A DNA stretch of 6,008 nt from an uncultured Oscillospiraceae bacterium. Its GTDB lineage: Bacteria > Bacillota > Clostridia > Oscillospirales > Ruminococcaceae. Location: positions 1-6,008 of the forward strand of contig CAJTVI010000112.1 in NCBI GenBank assembly GCA_910579545.1, in the 5' to 3' direction. Below are positions 1 to 5,410 of this stretch, piece after piece; within the stretch, counting starts at the first letter, position 1, and the number at the start of each line of letters is the position of its first letter. Both the position numbers and the translations under genes were made by a program. The notes below the pieces were generated by a model. The model was not told the origin of the DNA. It was given only the letters and a program-made list of their open reading frames with translations, and ran no database searches.

Positions 1-663
1 GCCCTCGCTGCCGCCGGTATCGTCCCCGGCCTGTGCCGCGGCTGTTTCGCCGCCGCTGGCCGCGCCCCCGCCTCCCTCTGCCGGCAGCGGCTGCCAGCCG
101 TCCGCCAGCAGGGTGCAGGCAAACACCTGTACCTCGGCGCCCAAAGCAGCGTTTGCCGCCGCCAGCGTATCCAACTGGGTTTGCAGGCCGGCCTTTGCCC
201 CGCCGATCTCGGCAAACACGTCCCGCCGCTGGCCGGTGGGGTCATATACCGCCTGGGTCATATCCGACGCGCCGATCTCCACTACCCTCTGGGCGATCGC
301 CGCGTCGGTCTCGGCCCGGGTATAGGCCCCCGCCTGGGCCGCCGTTACCTCGTGGGGGTTGTCGGTGCGGGCGGTGTGCTGCGCCAGGGCAGCGCTGGCC
401 CCGCCCTGTACCGCATCCAGCACCCCCTGCACCGTCTGGGGGGTGCTTTCCGGCAGCCCGGCCGGCACCGCCGCCCCCAGCAGCCCGGCCGCCGCCGGCG
501 CTTCCAGCTGCCCGGCCAGTTCGTTCAAAGCCGGGGCAAGCACCTCGCGCGGCAGTTCGTCCAGGATGCGCTGCATCTCACCGGCCGAAACCCCCGGCGT
601 GTCCGCCCGGCCCAGGTTGCCCTTGCCGGCCATCTCCGCCTCGCTGATCCGTTTAAATCCCAT
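1..663 (-). CDS. Tail-fibre-like / receptor-binding protein, N-terminal part (runs off left edge)
   Basis: The frame starts at ATG 663 and stays open to base 1, giving 221 residues without a stop. A GGGAGG ribosome binding site at 671-676 sits 7 bases upstream, which supports this start. Residues about 30-95 are Ala/Leu-rich and probably helical. Residues 101-116 read DNPHEVTAAQAGAYTR, a motif repeated in many Firmicute prophage tail fibres and appendage proteins. A segment DMTQAVYDPTGQRRDVFAEI (134-153) follows, then TLLADGWQPLP (184-194), which resembles the opening of small beta domains in such fibres. From about residue 197 the chain is a Gly/Ala/Ser/Glu-rich linker. The protein probably attaches to the tail tip and carries a host-binding C-terminus beyond the window. 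It lies 25 bases downstream of the nozzle-like gene, which fits tail gene order. The family is recognised from motifs only, and the exact role (fibre, spike or baseplate-like) is open. Confidence 0.6.
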   Translation of the reverse strand, partial: MGFKRISEAEMAGKGNLGRADTPGVSAGEMQRILDELPREVLAPALNELAGQLEAPAAAGLLGAAVPAGLPESTPQTVQGVLDAVQGGASAALAQHTARTDNPHEVTAAQAGAYTRAETDAAIAQRVVEIGASDMTQAVYDPTGQRRDVFAEIGGAKAGLQTQLDTLAAANAALGAEVQVFACTLLADGWQPLPAEGGGGAASGGETAAAQAGDDTGGSEG

Positions 664-688
664 CCTCGTCCCTCCCTGCGGGCCGCCC

Positions 689-2569
689 CTATCCCCTGAA
701 GCTGCCCTTTTCGGTAAATTCCACCGCGTAGGCCATCAGCCCAAACGGCTCGTTGAGCTCCGCGTTCTCAAACCGGAACCGCACCTTGTCCAGCTTTTTC
801 AGCCGCAGCTTCAACCAGAGGGTCTTGGCGGTCTGGTCGTTGGAGTAGGTGAATTTTGAGTAGCAGAGCTGGCTGTAACAAAAGTACCTCGCCCGGCTGG
901 TCTCGCTGCGCAGCTTTTGCCAGATGCCCCGCCGCTGCGCGCTCACCGCCACGCTGGTGGCCACCGCGCTGGACAGGCGCACCGCCAGCGCGCAGAACCG
1001 CTTGCTGCGGTAAAAGTACCGGCCCGAGAGGTCGGGTGTCTCCCACACGGCGTGGATCGGCTGGCCGTTGTCGTTGTAGCTCTCCTGGGCCGCGGGGTCG
1101 GTGTAAAAGGCCATCACCCCGCCCTCCGGGGTGCCAAAGTGCAGCGCGCCCCCCTGCTCCCACATGCAGCGGGCGGGCAGGTTGGTGCGGTAAAAGCAGG
1201 CGTACTGCCGGGTGGAATAGGGCTCGCCCCCCGCCCGGCCCAGGCTCTGCAGCCCGTCCAGGATATAGGCGTGCCCATCGAGGCAGAGCCAGTAAAGGTC
1301 CTGGTGCACAAAGGCAAAGGCGTTTGCAAGGCCCGGCTCGTTTTGCAGCCGCCCATTGATAAAGTAGCTGCGGTTCTGGCTGTACCGCTCGCCGTTCACA
1401 TCGCTGGGGGTGATGGCGTAAACCCCCAGCGGGGTCAAAAACACCGGCTCGGTGCCAAGGTAGGCAAAGCTGTGCGGGGCCAGCGCGCCCGGGCCCTGCA
1501 AGGTATTCGTTACCGGGAAGGCCGGCTTGGAATCCACCAGATTGCCCTGGCGCAGGATCACGCTGCGGTCCCGCTCGCGGGCGTCCTTGTGGGCGGCCAG
1601 CAGGTTGCCCACGATCGAATACCCCACGATCGCGCTCTCGCCCGCGCCCAGCTGGCTGTAGCCGGTGTCCGGCCAGTAGGTGGGGTCGTGCTGGCCGCTG
1701 TACCAGTCCCGCCCGGGGTAGGCCGGGTTGCCCGAAACGAACAGCCGGTCGCTGGCCCCGCCCACCCCAAACAGGGCGCCCACCCGGCAGCCGTCGATCC
1801 GCTGGGCATACCCCGCCACGGTGCGGTAGGCGGTAATGCGCAGGTTGTCCTCGCCGGTCACCGGGCTAAGGCCGGGCGGGGCGGCAAAGGTCACCTCGCC
1901 CGCGGCCCGGTCCACCGTAAAGTCGGTCCCTTCGGCAAGGACCTGCCAGGTGCCGGAGGCGGTCAGCTTTTCGGCCTTTACCGGCGTTTCGTCCAGCCCC
2001 GAAAAGGTCAGGCAGTATTTGGTGTCCTTCTCGGTACCGGCAAACAGTTCGCAAAAGCCGGGCTGCAAAAGGTTCAGCGGCTCATAGTCGGTACCGCCGC
2101 CCGCTGGGGCCTTGGCGATGGTCACAGTGGGCAGGTAAGCCGCCTCGCGTGCCGGGCGCACCGTTTCGCCGTCGTACACCAGCAGGGCCTTGCCGTCCAG
2201 GATAAACAGCCGCTCCCCCAGCTGCCAGCTCTTGCTGCGCTCGTCGGCCATGCCGGTGTAAAGTGGCTCGGGCAATGTGCTGGACCCGGCCTGCTCAGGG
2301 TAAAGCGCCTCCCCCGCGTGGATCAGCCCGGCCTCGCCCTCCTCCCCAAACAGGGCGTGGCGGCCGTTGATCCGCCCCGGATACTGGGCCACCTGGTGGT
2401 AGCCCATGCACTTGCGCACCTTGCCCGGCACGTCCCGGATCATGTTCTGGCCGTTCGGGCTCTGGCCGGGCGCGGCGCTGCTGGCGTCGTTTGTGTAGTC
2501 CACCCCGCAAAACCGCTCGACCGCCAGGCGCTCCCGCCGCACGGCGGCCGGCGCCGAAAACTGGATCAT
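689..2569 (-). CDS. Probable podovirus-type tail nozzle / DNA-stabilisation-like structural protein
   Basis: This 626-residue protein ends at TAG 689-691. Two in-frame ATGs exist, at 2575 and 2569. A GGGGGG run at 2576-2581 directly touches the first but is 6 bases from the second, so 2569 is preferred. The difference is two residues. Near the N-terminus, residues 20-57 contain GVDYTNDASSAAPGQSPN and then NMIRDVPGKVRKCMGY. This resembles the 'genes-plus-R-x-GY' entry of nozzle proteins such as P22 gp10 and T7 gp12, where the N-terminus precedes beta-propeller-like repeats. Further in, DRLFVSGNPAYPGRDWYS (about 275-291) and DPTYWPDTGYSQLG (about 295-308) match a motif seen in large structural proteins of gut clostridial prophages. 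No signal peptide or membrane segment is visible, and the chain looks beta-rich throughout. It follows the adaptor-like gene by 38 bases and precedes the fibre-like gene. Nozzle function is inferred from position, size and the N-terminal motif. An undefined virion protein is the alternative. Confidence 0.6.
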   Translation of the reverse strand: MIQFSAPAAVRRERLAVERFCGVDYTNDASSAAPGQSPNGQNMIRDVPGKVRKCMGYHQVAQYPGRINGRHALFGEEGEAGLIHAGEALYPEQAGSSTLPEPLYTGMADERSKSWQLGERLFILDGKALLVYDGETVRPAREAAYLPTVTIAKAPAGGGTDYEPLNLLQPGFCELFAGTEKDTKYCLTFSGLDETPVKAEKLTASGTWQVLAEGTDFTVDRAAGEVTFAAPPGLSPVTGEDNLRITAYRTVAGYAQRIDGCRVGALFGVGGASDRLFVSGNPAYPGRDWYSGQHDPTYWPDTGYSQLGAGESAIVGYSIVGNLLAAHKDARERDRSVILRQGNLVDSKPAFPVTNTLQGPGALAPHSFAYLGTEPVFLTPLGVYAITPSDVNGERYSQNRSYFINGRLQNEPGLANAFAFVHQDLYWLCLDGHAYILDGLQSLGRAGGEPYSTRQYACFYRTNLPARCMWEQGGALHFGTPEGGVMAFYTDPAAQESYNDNGQPIHAVWETPDLSGRYFYRSKRFCALAVRLSSAVATSVAVSAQRRGIWQKLRSETSRARYFCYSQLCYSKFTYSNDQTAKTLWLKLRLKKLDKVRFRFENAELNEPFGLMAYAVEFTEKGSFRG

Positions 2570-2575
2570 CCCCAT

Positions 2576-2585
2576 CCCCCCTTTT
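2576..2585 (-). promoter_or_regulatory. Ribosome binding site favouring the second ATG of the nozzle-like gene
   Basis: The minus strand reads AAAAGGGGGG, immediately followed by ATGGGGATG. Spacing to the first ATG (2575) is zero and to the second (2569) is 6 bases. The second is therefore the more likely initiation codon. Confidence 0.5.
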
Positions 2586-2607
2586 CATCCCCATTTTGGC
2601 CCGGCCC

Positions 2608-3213
2608 TCAGCACCAGGCCCGCGCGCTGATAAACTCGCCGCCCTGCAGGCCGGCCCTGTCCGGGCGGGGGGCGGTCAGGGCCGCCTCAAACTCGTTGCG
2701 GTACTGGGTGGCGATGCCGGCGTCGTCGTCCTTATACAGCTGGCTTGCGATGTACAGCGGGATCAGCACCTCGGCGCCGCCGGCCATCGCGATCTCGGTC
2801 TCGTCCGGGGTCGCCGCGTTCAGCGGCGGCAGGCGCGCCTCGTAAAACAGTTCAAGCGGGCCATTCACCCCGGCTGGCAGTACCAGGTACCGCCCGGCCG
2901 CCAGCACCGCCCCGTCCACCGGGGTGGGGGTGCCGGCCGGGTCAAAGCTGTACAGCTCCAGCGGCTCGGCCCGCAAAAGGTCGGGCGCCAGCCCGGCCAG
3001 GTCCAGCGTCTGCACCCGGCCGGGCAGCTTTTGCAGCCGGCAGCTTTTGCGGGGGGCGAACCCCGCCGCGCCCAGCCGCTGCACCGCCTCGTTGGCGGCC
3101 TGCGGCATGGCGGACAGGTACTCCCGCACCCCGCTGTCGCTCTGATTGATGCCGCCCCCCTCGGCGCTGAACATCTTTTGCAGAGCGGCAAGTTTGATCT
3201 CCTTCCAGTTCAA
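2608..3213 (-). CDS. Probable head-tail adaptor (connector) protein, TTG start
   Basis: This 201-residue protein ends at TGA 2608-2610. The start chosen is TTG at 3213-3211, because AAGGGGG at 3222-3228 lies 8 bases upstream. The overlapping ATG in GGGGGATGAG is out of frame and stops after three codons. The open frame continues upstream to an ATG at 3474, but that part is built from hairpins and direct repeats, so it is not counted as coding. Residues 1-50 look helical (MNWKEIKLAALQKMFS, then EYLSAMPQAANEAVQRLG). The middle (about 55-145) is probably beta-rich. Residues 150-179 form a strong helix, IPLYIASQLYKDDDAGIA followed by YRNEFEAAL. A helical N-terminus, a beta insert and a C-terminal helix with KDDD and YRNEFE is the pattern of podoviral adaptor proteins that sit between portal and nozzle. 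It lies directly before the nozzle-like gene, which supports this role. The capsid gene upstream is unusually far away, across the palindromic island. The specific family is not certain. Confidence 0.65.
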   Translation of the reverse strand: MNWKEIKLAALQKMFSAEGGGINQSDSGVREYLSAMPQAANEAVQRLGAAGFAPRKSCRLQKLPGRVQTLDLAGLAPDLLRAEPLELYSFDPAGTPTPVDGAVLAAGRYLVLPAGVNGPLELFYEARLPPLNAATPDETEIAMAGGAEVLIPLYIASQLYKDDDAGIATQYRNEFEAALTAPRPDRAGLQGGEFISARAWC

Positions 3214-3221
3214 CGGCTCAT

Positions 3222-3228
3222 CCCCCTT
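3222..3228 (-). promoter_or_regulatory. Ribosome binding site that decides the TTG start of the adaptor gene
   Basis: On the minus strand the sequence AAGGGGG ends 8 bases before TTG 3213. The next in-frame Met codon downstream, residue 14, has only an A-rich stretch without a clear Shine-Dalgarno motif before it. No ATG or GTG closer to the site is in frame, so this site favours the TTG start. Confidence 0.6.
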
Positions 3229-3249
3229 TTTTGGTGCCCGCGGCGGGGC

Positions 3250-3287
3250 GTATATCTCAGTCGCGGCAAGGCCCTGCGCACGCCGTG
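3250..3287. repeat. Direct repeat copy 1 (38 bases, pair with 3301-3338)
   Basis: The unit has the core TATCTCA followed by CGCGGCAAGGCCC. It matches the second copy, 51 bases further on, at 31 of 38 positions by direct alignment. The differences are scattered rather than clustered, so the copies are diverged and not a recent duplication. Their function is unknown. Confidence 0.75.
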
Positions 3288-3300
3288 TCGGCAGCGGGCG

Positions 3301-3338
3301 GCATATCTCAAACGCGGCAAGGCCCGCCGCGCGCCGCG
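3301..3338. repeat. Direct repeat copy 2 (pair with 3250-3287)
   Basis: This copy shares the TATCTCA and CGCGGCAAGGCCC cores with copy 1. It ends in a run of alternating GC (GCCGCGCGCCGCG) that directly precedes the T5/A6 tract and the terminator-like hairpin. Two units only, with a period of 51 bases, do not form a CRISPR array. Confidence 0.75.
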
Positions 3339-3348
3339 GGGTTTTTGC

Positions 3349-3403
3349 AAAAAACAACGTTCTATCTACTTTTCTTAGCATTAAGAAAAGTAGCAAAAGA
3401 ACG
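3349..3403 (-). terminator. Intrinsic-terminator-like hairpin inside the phage operon
   Basis: A perfect 12-bp stem (3366-3377 with 3382-3393, sequence CTACTTTTCTTA, loop GCAT) is capped on the outside by a second stem, CGTTCT 3358-3363 with AGAACG 3398-3403. On the minus strand the structure is followed at once by TTGTTTTTT (3357-3349), a U-tract as expected for a rho-independent terminator. The stem is AT-rich, so strength is uncertain. It would act on transcripts coming from the capsid gene, about 135 bases before the adaptor start. Confidence 0.5.
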
Positions 3404-3407
3404 CTGG

Positions 3408-3427
3408 GGGGCATAATAATGTGCCCC
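3408..3427. repeat. Short hairpin, 6-bp stem
   Basis: GGGGCA at 3408-3413 pairs with TGCCCC at 3422-3427 around an 8-base AT-rich loop. It is wedged between two larger hairpins with only 4 bases and 1 base of spacing, which makes it part of a continuous run of structure. Confidence 0.6.
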
Positions 3428-3428
3428 A

Positions 3429-3457
3429 CCCTAACAAGGCCCCTGGCCTTGTTAGGG
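3429..3457. repeat. Perfect 13-bp inverted repeat, 3-base loop
   Basis: CCCTAACAAGGCC (3429-3441) pairs perfectly with GGCCTTGTTAGGG (3445-3457) around the loop CCT. No T-run follows on either strand, so it is not a standard terminator. The tight loop and perfect stem would make a very stable hairpin in RNA or cruciform in DNA. Confidence 0.85.
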
Positions 3458-3460
3458 ATG

Positions 3461-3517
3461 CGATGTTTCTGCATTTTTTGCCTTTAAAAACTGTTTGGCA
3501 AAAAATGCGAAACATCG
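3461..3517. repeat. Long inverted repeat, 21-bp stem with one bulged base
   Basis: The arm 3461-3482 (CGATGTTTC, then T, then GCATTTTTTGCC) pairs with 3497-3517 (GGCAAAAAATGCGAAACATCG). The only defect is T3470, which is unpaired. The loop is 14 bases (3483-3496). The A6/T6 tracts lie within the stem. It starts 3 bases after the preceding 13-bp palindrome. Confidence 0.85.
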
Positions 3518-3532
3518 GACGGACCCCCTAAA

Positions 3533-3586
3533 CGGAGTCGATGTCACTCCGCTTCGCGCCATGGGTCGCACCCCTTACGGGGATGC
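3533..3586. repeat. Two small adjacent hairpins
   Basis: CGGAGT (3533-3538) pairs with ACTCCG (3546-3551) around a 7-base loop. GCACCCC (3568-3574) pairs with GGGG-A-TGC (3579-3586) around TTAC, with one bulged A. They continue the series of hairpins that begins at 3358. Each alone could be chance in GC-rich DNA, and it is the position in the series that makes them worth listing. Confidence 0.45.
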
Positions 3587-3847
3587 TTACATTTCTCACT
3601 CGCCCCCGCGCCCGTGGGGCTCTTTTGCTCCGCTCCGTAATCGCTCGTGCTTTCATGCTCGCTGTTCGCTCGCGCCATAAGCATCGCCGGATACGGTCGG
3701 ATTCGGGGAGGTCGGGAGAGTACGGCGGCCGTCTGCGGTATTGGCAAACCATTTGCATCCGGCAAGGCCGGGAGAGCGCGGGGCCGCTCGTCGCTTTGAG
3801 CCACGCAGCGAACGACATGGGGACGGTTTTTTGTCGGCAGCGCCCCG

Positions 3848-3895
3848 CCCATTTCTCATCCCCCCGCCGCACGATCGTTCGTGCGGCAAAATGGG
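3848..3895. repeat. Nested hairpin near the capsid gene end
   Basis: The inner stem GCCGCACGA (3866-3874) pairs perfectly with TCGTGCGGC (3879-3887) around the loop TCGT. An outer stem, CCCATTT (3848-3854) with AAATGGG (3889-3895), encloses it with an 11-base asymmetric bulge on the left side only. In the minus-strand transcript this structure comes second after the capsid stop. Confidence 0.7.
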
Positions 3896-3897
3896 GG

Positions 3898-3919
3898 TCT
3901 GGGGGGCGAGCCCCCCAGA
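3898..3919 (-). repeat. G/C-rich 9-bp hairpin 45 bases after the capsid stop, with a competing partner
   Basis: TCTGGGGGG (3898-3906) pairs perfectly with CCCCCCAGA (3911-3919) around CGAG. On the minus strand it is followed by CCCCCATTTTGC, too poor in T to be a convincing intrinsic terminator, though weak termination or 3'-end protection of capsid mRNA is possible. A second arm, CCCCCAGACC at 3938-3947, can pair with GGTCTGGGGG at 3896-3905 instead, so two exclusive structures are available. Confidence 0.6.
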
Positions 3920-3963
3920 TCGGCCCTGGCCCGTTAGCCCCCAGACCGGCCCCCCTTACCTTC

Positions 3964-4983
3964 TCAGGCCTTCGCCGCGGTCTTGGTCAGCTCGGTGCCG
4001 CTCACACCGTCGCCGCACAAAGCGATGCAGCGCCAGTTGTTGAAGCCCGCGCCGAACCGCGCGCGGCCCTTAAAGACGTTCGCGTCGGTGTTGGGGTCGA
4101 TGTCGCTCTTCACGGTCAGGCGCAGCCGGTCCACCCAGGGCAGGCACTCGTAGTTGTCCTTGAACTGGCTGTCCATCATAAAGAAGTAGGGCTTGCCCCC
4201 GATCGACTGGGGCAGGTAGGGCCAGACGATCACGTTCCACAGCCCCACCTGGAAGTTGATGGCGTTGTTGGCCGTGTTCGGCTCAAGATCGCTGCCCACC
4301 GCGGCAAACACCGCCCGCTTGAGGCTGCCCAGGTTCGGGATGATGATGGTGTCCGGCGCGAGGTTCAAAAGGTTGCCGTCGTCGTCGGTAAACATCTGCA
4401 TTTTTTCCTGCACCGTGTCCAGGATCTCGGGCGAAAACTCCGCCTTGAACAGGTTGCTCTGGGCCTTTGCGCCGCCGGTGATGCTGGGGTGGCTGGTGCT
4501 GAACAGGGCCGCCTTGTCGGCGCTGGTGGTGTCGTACTTTCGCCCGCCGATGGTCACCGAGCTGCCGATGCCCCCCACCAGCAGCCCGGCCGCGAACTTC
4601 TCCCGGGTACGGCCGTAGCTGGTGGTAAAGATTGAGGCCCGGCTGCGGATCTTGCTCTGCTTGCCGTCCTCGATCATCTCCTGGGTCACCTCAAAGCTGC
4701 TCTTCCAGGTGGTCGGCTCGATCACCTTGCTGTACCCCTCCTGCAGGCCGGTGCGGGGGTACGCGCCGTTCTCGCCCACGTCCTCAAAATCCCCGAGACT
4801 GGTCTCGCTGGTGTACTTTTCGGCGTAGCTGCTGCTCGAGGCAAGGCTGTACACCTTGTCGATCACGCTGCGCTCCTCAAAGGCCTCCACCCCCTGCTGG
4901 ATCACCGCCCGGATATGCTCCTGGCTCTTGCCAAACAGGCTGTCGTTCACCCCCGACCCCTTGCTGAAGATCATGCCCGCCAT
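3964..4983 (-). CDS. Major capsid protein, Mu gpT-like (HK97 fold)
   Basis: This complete 339-residue protein starts at ATG 4983, with AAAGGAG at 4994-5000 placed 10 bases upstream, and ends at TGA 3964-3966. It would be the main building block of the icosahedral head. The N-terminal arm (about 1-50) is followed by YAEKYTSETSLGDFEDVGE (53-71), a likely extended loop region. The central part has the features of the Mu-like gpT capsid family: FSTSHPSITGG (161-171) and then a NLF segment near 177. DDGNLLNLAPDTIIIPNLG (201-219) follows, matching the 'D-G-LxLxPxxLxVP' signature. The segment LWNVIVWPYLP (248-258) and the C-terminal RLRLTV and FGAGFNNWRCIAL stretches fit the beta-rich P and A domains. 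Size is typical. No protease domain is fused. It follows the decoration-like gene by 31 bases. Recognition rests on remembered family motifs, and HK97 fold is the inference. Confidence 0.8.
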   Translation of the reverse strand: MAGMIFSKGSGVNDSLFGKSQEHIRAVIQQGVEAFEERSVIDKVYSLASSSSYAEKYTSETSLGDFEDVGENGAYPRTGLQEGYSKVIEPTTWKSSFEVTQEMIEDGKQSKIRSRASIFTTSYGRTREKFAAGLLVGGIGSSVTIGGRKYDTTSADKAALFSTSHPSITGGAKAQSNLFKAEFSPEILDTVQEKMQMFTDDDGNLLNLAPDTIIIPNLGSLKRAVFAAVGSDLEPNTANNAINFQVGLWNVIVWPYLPQSIGGKPYFFMMDSQFKDNYECLPWVDRLRLTVKSDIDPNTDANVFKGRARFGAGFNNWRCIALCGDGVSGTELTKTAAKA

Positions 4984-5014
4984 ACTGCATCCGCTCCTTT
5001 CTCAAAACCCTTCG

Positions 5015-5389
5015 TCAGGCAAACCGGCCCAGCACCCGGCCGCCGGCCGCGTTCTCGGTCTGCTCCACCAAAAACACCCCGCCCGTGGCCGTGGCGGTCA
5101 CCTGCAGGCCGTCGGTGTGCAGGGTCACCGCCGTGCCGGGCGCGGCCACCGCCGCGGTGCTGGTGGTCTCGTACACGGTGGTGGGCTGCACCCGGGCCGC
5201 CGGCACCAGACCGTCGGCGCGGGCCGGGCCCATCACGATATGGCTGGGCTTTTCGGCCGCGCCCGCCTTGGCCAGCTTGCCGGCCGACAGCTTTGCCGCC
5301 ATGCCCAGCGAGAGCGCCGCCCCCTCGGCCGCCGGCAGATACTCGGCCGGCTCCACGTCGGCCAGGTCCCGCTTGTATACCTTAAACAT
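5015..5389 (-). CDS. Small head protein, possible decoration/stabilisation protein
   Basis: This 124-residue protein starts at ATG 5389, with AGGAG at 5399-5403 placed 9 bases upstream, and ends at TGA 5015-5017. It begins MFKVYKRDLADVEPAEYLPA. It then has a helical Ala/Gly/Lys-rich stretch with SLGMAAKLSAGKLAKAG (about 27-43). The C-terminal half is Thr/Val-rich and looks beta-stranded (TTVYETTSTAAVAAPGTAVTLHTDG). There is no signal peptide, membrane segment or catalytic motif. Between scaffold and capsid genes phages often encode a small decoration or head-stabilising protein, and the size and the predicted beta content fit. No specific family is recognised, so the role rests on position. 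Confidence 0.6.
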   Translation of the reverse strand: MFKVYKRDLADVEPAEYLPAAEGAALSLGMAAKLSAGKLAKAGAAEKPSHIVMGPARADGLVPAARVQPTTVYETTSTAAVAAPGTAVTLHTDGLQVTATATGGVFLVEQTENAAGGRVLGRFA

Positions 5390-5410
5390 CCGCGTTTTCT
5401 CCTTTCCTCT

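Larger units (their letters stand above)
3214..3963. other. Palindrome-rich non-coding island between capsid and adaptor genes
   Basis: About 750 bases separate the capsid stop from the adaptor start, while the other gene gaps in this operon are about 20-35 bases. No frame here has a plausible ribosome binding site together with protein-like composition. The long open frames on both strands reflect GC content. The left part (3240-3340) holds two copies of a 38-base direct repeat. The centre (3358-3586) holds six closely packed hairpins, with AT-rich patches that contrast with the flanking genes. The stretch 3590-3845 is GC-rich with only weak pairings, such as GCCGGAT 3686-3692 against ATCCGGC 3757-3763. 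It also contains repeated GCTCG words around 3643-3673. The right part (3848-3947) holds two more strong hairpins with alternative pairings. The island may be a cluster of host-type intergenic repeats or a MITE-like insertion. It may instead be a structured RNA made within the late transcript. Confidence 0.6.

Noticed and set aside
917..2845. 642-residue open frame on the plus strand
   Set aside because: It lies antisense to the nozzle-like and adaptor genes, is rich in Ala, Gly, Val and Arg without family motifs, and reflects third-position GC bias of the real genes.
3250..3338. CRISPR array
   Set aside because: There are only two diverged units, with a 13-base gap between them and no further copies, leader or cas genes.
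3429..3457. Intrinsic terminator
   Set aside because: The stem is perfect, but neither strand has a T-run after it.
3214..3474. N-terminal extension of the adaptor gene to an ATG at 3474 (87 extra residues)
   Set aside because: The extension is translated through the terminator-like hairpin, the 13-bp palindrome edge and both direct repeats. Its composition is unlike a head-tail protein, and a good ribosome binding site points to TTG 3213.
3528..3872. 114-residue minus-strand open frame inside the island
   Set aside because: It is very Arg/Ser/Pro-rich, spans inverted repeats, and has overlapping open frames in the other phases, as expected in GC-rich non-coding DNA. The codon at its start has no good ribosome binding site in the usual window.
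3214..3963. tRNA or rRNA gene within the island
   Set aside because: No cloverleaf with a T-loop GTTCGA-type motif and CCA-side acceptor stem was found, and no conserved rRNA segment is visible.
3541..4635. 364-residue plus-strand open frame covering the island and part of the capsid gene
   Set aside because: Its second half is antisense to the capsid gene and its first half runs through hairpins. There is no ribosome binding site and no recognisable domain.
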